Positions 39,384-47,870 of a DNA stretch of 64,000 nucleotides are shown here, one piece after another (position 1 is the stretch's first letter; the number at the start of each line of letters is the position of its first letter). This stretch comes from Formivibrio sp. Its GTDB lineage: Bacteria > Pseudomonadota > Gammaproteobacteria > Burkholderiales > Chitinibacteraceae. Location: assembly GCA_031291275.1 (NCBI GenBank), contig JARLJJ010000112.1, forward strand, positions 27,938 through 91,937, written 5' to 3'. The position numbers were made by a program, and so were the translations under genes. The notes beneath the pieces are model-generated. The model worked only from the letters and a program-made list of their open reading frames with translations. It did not search any database and had not been told where the DNA came from.

Positions 39384-40559
39384 TCAAACCGTAGACTGCG
39401 GAATAACGAGAGGCAAACGGATTCGCAATATACTCCCCGCCCCCAGTATCGAATCAGCACTGACATCGCCACCATACATTGTGACAAGATTACGCACGAT
39501 TGCGAGCCCAAGACCTGTGCCCTCTTTGCGCGTGGTAAAAAAGGGATCAAATAAACGTGCCAACACCTCAGTCGACATACCACAACCGGAATCGCGCACC
39601 TCAACCAATGCATTTCCGTCGATGCAACCAAGCGTCATTTTGACCTGCATGCCAAATGACGATGCGTGGCGAGCATTATCAAGTAAATTAGTTAACGCCC
39701 CCACCATTTCCTTGCGGTTAACACGCACCCAAGCATCCCGATCACCCACATCTATTTGCAACAGTATGCCACTTTGCGCATAGTCATGAGCCAGAGCCAA
39801 AGCAGCTTCTTCCAACAACTCAGCAAGAGAAACAACCTCTAACTCATGTGTTTGGCCACGGACAAATCGCAACATATTACCAATCAATGTTTCAAGGTAG
39901 CGTAAGCGATCCAGTGTTTTCCCCGCGAAACGGTAACGGTCAACATCATTTAAAGTAGGTCGTGCTAGATGTCCAGTGTAGAGCAGTGCCGTTGATAACG
40001 GGGTACGTAATTGATGCGCCAAACCTGCAGCCATTTCCCCCATAGCGGCCAATCGCTGATGGCGAGCTAGCGCCTGCTGCAACTCCCAGGATTCAGTCAA
40101 ATCATGAATAAGCAACAAACTGATTTTCTCTTCTGGAATAGGGCTTTCAACCACAGACAGCCAACGCTCCCCATGATCTCCCTGATAACACCAGAGATCT
40201 GATTCAGGAGTCGCTCGAAAACGGGCCCGCTTCAGCGCACCCCATGACGTCCCGATCACCTCAACGCCGAGCAAGCGTTCGGCTGCTGGATTCATCTGAA
40301 TGATCAGCCCAGCGCCATCCAACTCAGCCACCCCTGCAGGAAGGCGAGCCAGCAACAGCCCAAGCCGTCTTGACAAGACAGCTTTTTCATCCAGTTCCCG
40401 ACGCAATGCACCGTTAGCGATTTCGAGCTGCGCCGTCAGTGAAATAACCTGCTCCTGCAACTCTGCATAAGCTGAGGATAGCTGCCGGGAAGCCTCGTTA
40501 AACAACGAAAAAGCTTGCTCCAACTCGCGAGGGTCAATAAGCGGATTTCCTGCACTCAT
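39384..40559 (-). CDS. flrB: FlrB/FleS-type sensor histidine kinase
   Basis: A 391-aa cytoplasmic kinase; no membrane segments are visible. It has an N-terminal coiled coil (10-65), a PAS domain (about 68-155), a phospho-acceptor helix with His182 (GLAHQLRTPLS) and an HATPase domain (NLLDNARHAS, DSGCGM, GTGLGLAIVRNL). This is the layout of FlrB and FleS, which phosphorylate FlrC/FleR. Unusually, the partner flrC lies three genes downstream rather than adjacent. It is divergent from cheV. Confidence 0.9.
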   Translation of the reverse strand: MSAGNPLIDPRELEQAFSLFNEASRQLSSAYAELQEQVISLTAQLEIANGALRRELDEKAVLSRRLGLLLARLPAGVAELDGAGLIIQMNPAAERLLGVEVIGTSWGALKRARFRATPESDLWCYQGDHGERWLSVVESPIPEEKISLLLIHDLTESWELQQALARHQRLAAMGEMAAGLAHQLRTPLSTALLYTGHLARPTLNDVDRYRFAGKTLDRLRYLETLIGNMLRFVRGQTHELEVVSLAELLEEAALALAHDYAQSGILLQIDVGDRDAWVRVNRKEMVGALTNLLDNARHASSFGMQVKMTLGCIDGNALVEVRDSGCGMSTEVLARLFDPFFTTRKEGTGLGLAIVRNLVTMYGGDVSADSILGAGSILRIRLPLVIPQSTV

Positions 40560-40692
40560 GCCATACCCGATTCTTGTTGATTCGAATGTTTAACATTATA
40601 AAGGCGCCAACCGCCGACAGCCCTGATTTTCAATTTTGCAGGCGGTTTAGAAAAAACCTGATCACAGACCATTTTTATTACCCTCTATTGGT

Positions 40693-40698
40693 TATAAT
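40693..40698 (+). promoter_or_regulatory. Possible -10 element upstream of cheV
   Basis: TATAAT is a perfect match to the sigma-70 -10 box, 61 bp before the cheV start. The -35 region (CATTTT) is poor. No sigma-28 or sigma-54 site is visible in the 200-bp gap with flrB. Confidence 0.35.
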
Positions 40699-40758
40699 CG
40701 GCGCACTGGAGCCAATCATCCAGGCTCAATCCAAGTGGGAATTCGTGAGGAATACATT

Positions 40759-41709
40759 GTGTCGGAACTCCTGAAAAACATTGATGCCCGCACCAAACTG
40801 GCAGGCACCAACAAGCTTGAGATACTGCTATTCACTCTTGGGCTCGACCAACGCACCAACCGGCGCGAAACTTTTGGCATCAATGTATTCAAGGTACGTG
40901 AAGTCATGCGCACCCCTGAAATAACCCAGGCACCAGACATGCCTCCTTCTGTGGAAGGCATGGTCAGCCTGCGCGGGCAGTTGGTACCCGTCATTGACCT
41001 TGCAAAATATGCCGGTATCACCACCCAAAATCGACCAGAAATAATGGTTGTATCCGAGTACAACGGCCATACACAAAGTTTCCTGGTTGAAGCTGTCGAT
41101 ACCATCCTGAGGCTCGACTGGTCTTCCATGCAAGTACCGCCAGACATGCTAACCAACCAGATGGGTGGACTGGTAACTGCTGTCACCGAGCTAGACAACG
41201 GCAAACTTGTCATGATGATGGATGTGGAAAAAGTCCTGGCTGAAACCACCCGTACTGGCGACAGCATCGACGACAGCCTTGTCATTAAAAACAATAGGCT
41301 CGCAGATAAAACCGTCTTCTTTACCGATGATTCTGTTGTAGCAAGAAGACAGATTGAGTTGACCTTTAATGCAATGGGGCTCAAGTACATTCAAACCATC
41401 AATGGCAAACGTGCTTGGGAAGAGCTATTACGCATTGCTCAATCCGCTGACATTCAAGGGAAATCGGTCAAAAGCATGATCCAGCTAATCCTCACCGACG
41501 TTGAAATGCCAGAAATGGATGGCTACATGCTGACCAAAATGATCAAGAATGACCCGCGTTTTTCTGGCATCCCGGTTATCATGCACTCATCGCTTTCCGG
41601 CATGTCTAATCAGAAACTGGGTCAATCAGTTGGTGTTGACGGCTATGTAGCAAAATTCGAGCCTCACAGACTTTCGGAAATGGTTGCAGAATACTTGCTG
41701 CGCGAATAA
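40759..41709 (+). CDS. cheV: CheV chemotaxis coupling protein (first copy)
   Basis: A 316-aa protein with an N-terminal CheW-like domain (about 15-165, FGINVFKVREVMRTPEITQAPDMPPSVEGMVSLRG) and a C-terminal receiver with acceptor Asp247 (LTDVEMPEMDGY). CheV couples receptors to CheA and adapts the signal by being phosphorylated. The GTG at 40759 is preceded by GAGG at 8 nt; a second GTG at 40735 has no ribosome site. The tandem second copy follows after 37 bp. No cheW is present in the window, so CheV may take its place here. Confidence 0.93.
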   Translation: MSELLKNIDARTKLAGTNKLEILLFTLGLDQRTNRRETFGINVFKVREVMRTPEITQAPDMPPSVEGMVSLRGQLVPVIDLAKYAGITTQNRPEIMVVSEYNGHTQSFLVEAVDTILRLDWSSMQVPPDMLTNQMGGLVTAVTELDNGKLVMMMDVEKVLAETTRTGDSIDDSLVIKNNRLADKTVFFTDDSVVARRQIELTFNAMGLKYIQTINGKRAWEELLRIAQSADIQGKSVKSMIQLILTDVEMPEMDGYMLTKMIKNDPRFSGIPVIMHSSLSGMSNQKLGQSVGVDGYVAKFEPHRLSEMVAEYLLRE

Positions 41710-41746
41710 CCCCTAGCACCTCACAGCATCCAAGCGGAGATATTAC

Positions 41747-42691
41747 ATGGCCATCCAAAGCCAACCCGGAAATTTGCTCGACAGCGTAGACGCTCGTACA
41801 AAGCTTGCGGGCTCCAACAAGATGGAGATCCTGCTATTCACTCTGGGTTCACGGGAAATATTTGGCATCAACGTTTTCAAGGTTCGCGAAGTTTCTCAAA
41901 CGCCAAAGATCACGAAAACCCCCAATATGCCACTTGGCGTGGAAGGCGTAATCTCGTTGCGAGGAAACATCATTCCGGTCATTTCCTTGTCAAAATTCAT
42001 TTCAACGGAAGCTGGCGAACAAGCGAACTCAACTAGCACCATGATCGTAACCGAGTTTTCCAAACATACTCAGGCATTTCTGGTTCATGATGTAGACCGC
42101 ATCATCAGGGTTGATTGGGATAAGGTGCGCGCCCCTGAATCCATGCTGGCAGGTAACCAAGCACTCATCACAGCCATCACAGAACTGCCTGATGGGAAAT
42201 TGGTTTCGATCCTGGATGTGGAACAGGTTTTATCATCCGTCATCGGGGAAAAGATCATCCCCGACTTGCCACACGCATCTATTGACTCTGACAGTTTCAT
42301 GTTTTTTGCTGATGACTCCCTCGTTGCCCGCAAGGAAATCATCAGCGTTCTGGACAAAATCGGCGTTAAATATCATCAAGCCAACAATGGTAAAGAAGCT
42401 TGGGATAAGCTTCAGGGCCTGGCCAATCGTGCCATGCAGGATGGTGAACTGCTCGCCGAAAAACTGAAGCTGATATTGGTAGATGCAGAAATGCCGGAAA
42501 TGGATGGATATGTGCTGACTAAGCACATTAAATCCGACCATCGATTCCAAGGAATCCCGATTGTCATGCACTCGTCGCTCTCATCCAATGCAAATCGCGC
42601 CATGGGTGCAAGTGTCGGGGTAGACGCCTACGTAGCGAAGTTTGATCCTCTTGTTTTGGCTGATACACTGACCCCGATGCTGGTCAGCTGA
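41747..42691 (+). CDS. cheV: CheV chemotaxis coupling protein (second copy)
   Basis: A 314-aa tandem paralogue of the previous gene with the same two domains (FGINVFKVREVSQTPKITKTPNMPLGVEGVISLRG, then LVDAEMPEMDGY). The copies are clearly related but differ at many positions, so the duplication is old and the two may couple different receptor sets. CGGAG lies 7-8 nt before the ATG. It is followed by cheY. Confidence 0.93.
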   Translation: MAIQSQPGNLLDSVDARTKLAGSNKMEILLFTLGSREIFGINVFKVREVSQTPKITKTPNMPLGVEGVISLRGNIIPVISLSKFISTEAGEQANSTSTMIVTEFSKHTQAFLVHDVDRIIRVDWDKVRAPESMLAGNQALITAITELPDGKLVSILDVEQVLSSVIGEKIIPDLPHASIDSDSFMFFADDSLVARKEIISVLDKIGVKYHQANNGKEAWDKLQGLANRAMQDGELLAEKLKLILVDAEMPEMDGYVLTKHIKSDHRFQGIPIVMHSSLSSNANRAMGASVGVDAYVAKFDPLVLADTLTPMLVS

Positions 42692-42747
42692 TATCAACAC
42701 AGGCATTTATAAAAAGCGGGCCTCAATGATGGCCCCTGGAGCAAGTT

Positions 42748-43137
42748 ATGGCAGATCAGAACATGCGAATTCTCGTGGTGGATGATTTTTCCACCATGCG
42801 CCGCATCGTCCGTAATCTTTTGAAAGAATTGGGATTATCCAATGTGGATGAAGCCGAGGACGGTCAAGTTGCGTTGCATAAACTTAAGAACGGTCAGTTT
42901 GATTTTGTGGTTTCTGACTGGAATATGCCGAACATGACAGGCATTGAATTATTGAAAGCTATGCGTGCCGACCCGCAACTCAAGCACATCCCGCTCATGA
43001 TGGTGACTGCGGAGGCTAAAAAGGAAAACATCATTGAAGCCGCCACCGCTGGTGCCAATGGCTATATCGTAAAACCTTTTACCGCAGCAACTCTTGACGA
43101 AAAGCTCAAGAAAATATTTGCAAGCATGGGTAAGTAA
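42748..43137 (+). CDS. cheY: CheY chemotaxis response regulator
   Basis: A 129-aa single-domain receiver. It has acidic pocket residues Asp12-Asp13, acceptor Asp57 ([10 protein letters not shown]), Thr87-type ([11 protein letters not shown]) and Lys109-type (IVKPF). It matches E. coli CheY in length and at these positions; phospho-CheY binds FliM and reverses rotation. cheZ follows after 45 bp. Confidence 0.97.
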   Translation: MADQNMRILVVDDFSTMRRIVRNLLKELGLSNVDEAEDGQVALHKLKNGQFDFVVSDWNMPNMTGIELLKAMRADPQLKHIPLMMVTAEAKKENIIEAATAGANGYIVKPFTAATLDEKLKKIFASMGK

Positions 43138-43182
43138 CATCAAACCCAACGACAATAATAAACAGACGCACAGGAGGCGACT

Positions 43183-43947
43183 GTGAGCGATCAAGCCCTC
43201 ACCAGCGGCGATTCGGCCGATCTCGAAGCGCTATTTGACAGCATTCTATTGGCCAATCAAGCGGCAGAAAAATCATCCGCGCCTACACTCTCGGGCCCAG
43301 ATGATCAAAACTCTGCCAGCGCGTTACCAGACATGCCGGAGCCTGCACGCTCAATGTTTTCGCATATTGGACAGATGACCCGCAAAGTTCACGATACTTT
43401 GCGCGAACTGGGTCTGGACAAGTCACTTGAACAAGCGGCTTCGCAAATTCCTGATGCACGGGACCGTCTGGCTTATATTGCCACGATGACCGAACAGGCA
43501 GCAGAGCGTACGCTCAACGCATTAGATGCGGCCAAACCTTTACAAGATAGGATAGCGACTGATTCACGCAAGCTCTCTGGGCAATGGGATCAACTGTTTG
43601 CGAATCAGCTTTCCATTGATGAGTTCAAAAAACTGGTTGAACAAACCCGCGCCCATCTAGCATTGACGACAAAAGATTCCGAAGAAGTCAGCAGCCAGAT
43701 GTTGGAAATCATGATGGCGCAAGACTTCCAGGATCTAACAGGTCAAGTCATCAAAAAAGTTTTGTCGATGGCCAAAGAAATGGAACAGCATTTGCTGGAC
43801 TTCCTGTTGATGTTTTCTCCCCAAGGCGTCGTCATCAAGCACGAAGACACCCTGTTGAATGGTCCAGTCATCAACGCTGATGGACGTACCGACATCGTTA
43901 CCAACCAAGCGCAGGTCGATGATCTGCTCGAGAGCCTTGGCTTCTGA
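43183..43947 (+). CDS. cheZ: CheZ, CheY-P phosphatase
   Basis: A 254-aa helical protein with the phosphatase signature QDFQDLTGQVI, whose Gln188 corresponds to the catalytic Gln147 of E. coli, and a C-terminal CheY-binding tail (QVDDLLESLGF). The start is GTG with AGGAGG 7 nt upstream. It is longer than E. coli CheZ (214 aa) because of an N-terminal extension of about 40 residues. Confidence 0.95.
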   Translation: MSDQALTSGDSADLEALFDSILLANQAAEKSSAPTLSGPDDQNSASALPDMPEPARSMFSHIGQMTRKVHDTLRELGLDKSLEQAASQIPDARDRLAYIATMTEQAAERTLNALDAAKPLQDRIATDSRKLSGQWDQLFANQLSIDEFKKLVEQTRAHLALTTKDSEEVSSQMLEIMMAQDFQDLTGQVIKKVLSMAKEMEQHLLDFLLMFSPQGVVIKHEDTLLNGPVINADGRTDIVTNQAQVDDLLESLGF

Positions 43948-43970
43948 CAACCGTATTCAAGGAGGCAAGG

Positions 43971-45917
43971 ATGAGCGATTTTTCCGGCATGGACGACCTC
44001 CTGCAGGATTTTCTGACGGAAGCTTCAGAGCTTTTGTCCGACGTTGACAACAAACTGGTCGAACTCGAAAAGCGCCCTGATGACAAGGCGTTGCTGAACA
44101 CCATTTTCCGTGGTTTTCATACCATCAAGGGTGGTGCGGGCTTCCTGAATGTCGACCCTATGGTTGGCTTGTGTCACCGAACTGAAAATCTGTTCGACAA
44201 ATTGCGCAATGGCGATTTGAGTATGACGCCTGAACTCATGGACGTCATTCTCGATGCAACCGGCGTGGTACGCGACATGTTCGCGGCTCTGGCTCAAGGA
44301 CGCATGCCAAGTGCAGCCGACCCAGCCATACTCTCCGCGCTGGACAATGTCCTGCAAGGGAAGGCACCGGAACCTCAAGCTGAGCCAATAGTGGCAGAAG
44401 TAAAGCCTGTTGCCGCATCCCACATTGAGACTCCAGTCGTCCCGACAAATAATATTGCATCAACTCAAGAACCTGACTGGCAAGTGCTTTATGACGCACT
44501 ACTCAACAAGGTTCCGGATTCAACATCACAAGTTTCAATCATGACACAACATATGGAAATGGCTCCCGTAAAGGTGGAACAGGTGATAACCGAATCCAAA
44601 TCTGTTGTCATTGACCCGATGCAAACACTGCGTCCAGCTCCGGCACCTGCGCCCGCCAGCAATAAATCCCAAGCTTCAACAGGCCAGCCGCTGGCTACGC
44701 AAGAAACCACCATACGCATTGATACCGTTCGATTGGATCAGGTGTTGAATCTCTCTGGCGAAATCGGTTTAACCAAGAATCGTCTGACGACCTTGCGTAC
44801 CGATATTATGGCCGGCAAGATGGATGCAACCACGATCAAGGCGCTTGATGAGGCCATTGGCCAGCTTGACCTATTGGTCAGCGATCTGCAAAACGCCGTC
44901 ATGAAAACCCGCATGCAGCCGATCGGCCGACTGTTCCAGAAGTATCCGCGGCTGGCTCGTGATTTGGCACGTCAACTTGGCAAGGATGTGGAACTTGTCC
45001 TTGTTGGGGAAGAAACAGAACTCGACAAAACCATGCTGGAGGATCTGAATGATCCGCTGGTCCACTTGGTTCGCAACGCCGTTGACCATGGCGTGGAAAC
45101 TATTGAAGAACGCATCGCTGCGGGCAAGCCACCCAAAGCCGTCGTTGAACTCTCCGCCACGCAAGTCGGTGACCATATCCTGATCGAAATTACCGATGAT
45201 GGTAAGGGCATGCGCCCGGATGTTATTCGGCGCAAAGCGGTCGAAAAAGGACTGATTGACGCTGAAACCGCCAACAGCCTGGATGATAAGCAAAGCCTGC
45301 AGTTGGTCTTTATGGCCGGCTTCTCCACCAAGGACCAAGTCTCGAACATCTCGGGAAGAGGCGTCGGGATGGACGTGGTTCGGACCAATATCCAACGGCT
45401 CAATGGTCGCGTGGATATTCAATCCGTTGCCGGAGAAGGATCTCGTTTCACTATTCAGTTACCACTGACCCTCGCCATCCTGCCAGTATTGGTTGTCAAG
45501 GTTCTCGACCAACCTTTTGCAGTTCCATTGGCAATGGTTCGGGAAATCATTCCTATCCGCCAAGAACAAATTCAGGAGGTTTCCGGTCGTGCCACCATTG
45601 TGGTCCGAGACGAAATCCTTTCGGTACGCTCACTTGCAACGCTGATTGGCTGGGAAGAAGATCACATTCCAAACTTTGGCGTACTGATGCAATCAGCGGA
45701 ACACTCCTTCATTCTTGCGGTAGATAGCTTTATTGGACGGGATGATGTTGTGATCAAGCCTTTGCAAAATATCCGCCCCAAGGGTATCGCTGGAGCAACC
45801 CTGTCCGGCGATGGTTCAATCGTGCTTGTCTTGGACATGGAAGATCTACTTGAATCCGCCGCAGCCGACGGCTCGGCGATCAAAGCCTCGCGCTTCATTA
45901 CAGCCAAGGCGACATAA
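43971..45917 (+). CDS. cheA: CheA chemotaxis histidine kinase
   Basis: A 648-aa kinase. The P1 phospho-transfer domain has His50 (FRGFHTIKGGAGFL). A 120-residue linker with Pro-rich parts takes the place of a clear P2. Then follow P3 dimerisation (VRLDQVLNLSGEIGLTKNRL), P4 ATPase (HLVRNAVDHGVE, DDGKGM, GRGVGMDVV) and P5 CheW-like domain (LTLAILPVLVVKV). It phosphorylates CheY and CheV. AAGGAGG is 7-8 nt before the ATG. The operon order is cheV-cheV-cheY-cheZ-cheA. Confidence 0.97.
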   Translation: MSDFSGMDDLLQDFLTEASELLSDVDNKLVELEKRPDDKALLNTIFRGFHTIKGGAGFLNVDPMVGLCHRTENLFDKLRNGDLSMTPELMDVILDATGVVRDMFAALAQGRMPSAADPAILSALDNVLQGKAPEPQAEPIVAEVKPVAASHIETPVVPTNNIASTQEPDWQVLYDALLNKVPDSTSQVSIMTQHMEMAPVKVEQVITESKSVVIDPMQTLRPAPAPAPASNKSQASTGQPLATQETTIRIDTVRLDQVLNLSGEIGLTKNRLTTLRTDIMAGKMDATTIKALDEAIGQLDLLVSDLQNAVMKTRMQPIGRLFQKYPRLARDLARQLGKDVELVLVGEETELDKTMLEDLNDPLVHLVRNAVDHGVETIEERIAAGKPPKAVVELSATQVGDHILIEITDDGKGMRPDVIRRKAVEKGLIDAETANSLDDKQSLQLVFMAGFSTKDQVSNISGRGVGMDVVRTNIQRLNGRVDIQSVAGEGSRFTIQLPLTLAILPVLVVKVLDQPFAVPLAMVREIIPIRQEQIQEVSGRATIVVRDEILSVRSLATLIGWEEDHIPNFGVLMQSAEHSFILAVDSFIGRDDVVIKPLQNIRPKGIAGATLSGDGSIVLVLDMEDLLESAAADGSAIKASRFITAKAT

Positions 45918-46003
45918 GACGAAAGAGCGACCTTTGCGCTGCATGCGCTGACAAATTGACTGGGATGCGAATTCTTTCAAGTCCATTCCATTAATTTTGG
46001 AGA

Positions 46004-46025
46004 GGGGCCCTTTACTGGATGCCCC
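46004..46025 (+). promoter_or_regulatory. Hairpin between ribosome site and start codon
   Basis: GGGGC and GCCCC flank a 12-nt loop. A good Shine-Dalgarno (GGAGAGG, 45999-46005) lies about 31 nt before the ATG at 46037, and the stem would bring it closer or hide it. No better ribosome site is nearer. Confidence 0.35.
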
Positions 46026-46036
46026 CAATCGAGTGA

Positions 46037-47257
46037 ATGATGCAAGAACATGCTTTTATCGGCCGGCAGCCCATATTGAACCGCCAACAGCAAATCATTG
46101 GTTATGAATTGCTGTTCAGATTAACCGGTGAATCGGTCACGGCGGAATTTTCCAGTGACATGCAAGCCGGAACCAACGTTCTGGTTAATACGATTTCCAA
46201 CATGGGTACTGACTGGCTGGTGGGAAACAAGCTAGCCTTTATCAATGTTGCAGAATCGATGCTGGAAAGTAATTTCCTCGAACTACTTCAGCCTCAGCGC
46301 GTTGTTCTGGAAGTTATAGAAACCACAAAACCGACCCCCGAACTTCTGGCTCGGCTTAAAGATCTGCGTGCACAGGGTTTTGGTGTTGCACTGGACGATT
46401 TTGTACTAACACCGCAAACCCTGCCGTTCATGGAGTTTGCCAACTACGTCAAATTTGACATCCAGCAGCTTGGCATAAAACAAGTCCCGGCATTGGCTAA
46501 AGAGCTGCGGAAATTCCCAGTACTGCAAGTCGCCGAAAAAGTTGAGACCAAAGACGAATTCAAGCAATGCATGGATTTTGGCTTTGATTGCTTCCAGGGC
46601 TTTTATTTCGCGCACCCAGAAACGCTTTCTGCCAAGGTGATCAATCCGGGTTATGCCAACATCCTCAACTTGCTCAATATGTTGCGCAATAACGCAGAGA
46701 TACGTGATATTGAAAATGCGCTCAAGCGAGATGTTGCATTGTCATTCAAACTGCTGCGTTACATTAACTCGGCAGGCTTTGGTCTCTCGTGTGAAATCCA
46801 GTCGTTCCGTCACGCAGTCACTATCCTGGGTTACCAGAAACTTTATCGCTGGCTCACCCTACTGTTAGTCACTGCGGGAGCTGAAACCGGCGCAGCCCCT
46901 GCCCTACTCAAGACCGCAGTCACTCGTGGACGACTCGTTGAATTACTGGGGGGAAATTTCCTTGATGGACAAGAGAAAGACAACCTCTTTATCGTTGGGA
47001 TGTTCTCCCTGCTGGACGTCCTGCTCGATATGCCCATGGACAAAATTCTTGAGACACTGATTCTGCCAGACTCAGTTTGTGATGCCTTGCTTGAACGTAC
47101 CGGTATTTACGGCCCGTACCTGGAGTTGGCTGAGGCCTGTGAAGATCCGGACATGACTGAGGTTCCGCGGTTGTGCGAAAACCTGCTGATTACTGCCGAT
47201 GTGCTCAATCGTTCTCATGTTCAGGCACTGGCATGGGTCGAGGAAATTGGTATCTAA
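46037..47257 (+). CDS. EAL-HDOD domain protein, probably catalytically inactive
   Basis: A 406-aa protein of the YuxH type. The N-terminal EAL-like domain (about 1-205) lacks the EAL triad (GYELLFR instead) and keeps few metal ligands (LDDFVLTPQ), so cyclic di-GMP hydrolysis is doubtful. The HDOD domain (about 210-400) contains the conserved LLRYINSAGFGL and RHAVTILGYQKLYRWLTL. CdgJ of Vibrio cholerae has this architecture and affects motility. It lies 119 bp after cheA on the same strand, in line with a motility role. Confidence 0.87.
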   Translation: MMQEHAFIGRQPILNRQQQIIGYELLFRLTGESVTAEFSSDMQAGTNVLVNTISNMGTDWLVGNKLAFINVAESMLESNFLELLQPQRVVLEVIETTKPTPELLARLKDLRAQGFGVALDDFVLTPQTLPFMEFANYVKFDIQQLGIKQVPALAKELRKFPVLQVAEKVETKDEFKQCMDFGFDCFQGFYFAHPETLSAKVINPGYANILNLLNMLRNNAEIRDIENALKRDVALSFKLLRYINSAGFGLSCEIQSFRHAVTILGYQKLYRWLTLLLVTAGAETGAAPALLKTAVTRGRLVELLGGNFLDGQEKDNLFIVGMFSLLDVLLDMPMDKILETLILPDSVCDALLERTGIYGPYLELAEACEDPDMTEVPRLCENLLITADVLNRSHVQALAWVEEIGI

Positions 47258-47288
47258 CTTAACCACTTCAAAGCATAAGTAACAAAAT

Positions 47289-47328
47289 AAAAACGCCGTT
47301 CCCCACTGCAAGGGAACGGCGTTTTTTT
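47289..47328. terminator. Bidirectional terminator after the chemotaxis cluster
   Basis: A 15-bp stem (AAAAACGCCGTTCCC and its complement) with an 8-nt loop and T run stands between convergent transcripts. Confidence 0.94.
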
Positions 47329-47366
47329 GAATTAACAGGCATCTGCGAACAGCTACCCACCCAAAC

Positions 47367-47870
47367 TCAAGCCGCCGTACGACGCCGGAACAAGGGGGAG
47401 TGCGTAACGCCAGCCTGATAGAACTCGGTAAAATCATCGAGCCCCAACAAGGCATCATCAAGATCCTTGTCCTCAAGTACCGCAAAACTATTGAAGCCAC
47501 AACGAGCAAGATAGTTAAGTGTATCTTTGAACACATCGCCCTGCGCACGCAATTCGCCGGTGAAACCATAGCGCTCGCGTAACAAACGACCGGCACTGAA
47601 ACCACGTCCATCAGTAAACGCCGGAAACTCCACGGCAATCAACGTCAGTGTCGCCGCATCTGCACCTAAACTCTCCACTTCATCATCCGGCATAAAATAC
47701 ACACCGAACCCACCACGTTCTCGCAGCGTTTCACGCTGAGCCAAATACTGTTTCAGAGGCACCAACACGGTACCGTGGTCAGGGACGTCAGCAAAACTGC
47801 CATCAGCATTCAAAGGCAATAGCGTTTCACTGACCTCGACAATTTGGCGATCCTTGATGATCTTAGCCAT
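47367..47870 (-). CDS. DUF934 protein associated with sulfite reduction
   Basis: A 167-aa protein of the DUF934 family (ERGGFGVYFMPDDEVE, AVEFPAFTDGRGFSAGRLLRERYGFTGELRAQGDV, LGLDDFTEFYQAG). It is a regular neighbour of cysI in Betaproteobacteria and presumed to assist assimilatory sulfate reduction; its precise job is unknown. The ATG at 47870 has GGAG 8 nt upstream and overlaps the end of cysI by 8 bases. The family is usually followed by cysH, which is missing here because the chemotaxis cluster begins. Confidence 0.9.
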   Translation of the reverse strand: MAKIIKDRQIVEVSETLLPLNADGSFADVPDHGTVLVPLKQYLAQRETLRERGGFGVYFMPDDEVESLGADAATLTLIAVEFPAFTDGRGFSAGRLLRERYGFTGELRAQGDVFKDTLNYLARCGFNSFAVLEDKDLDDALLGLDDFTEFYQAGVTHSPLFRRRTAA

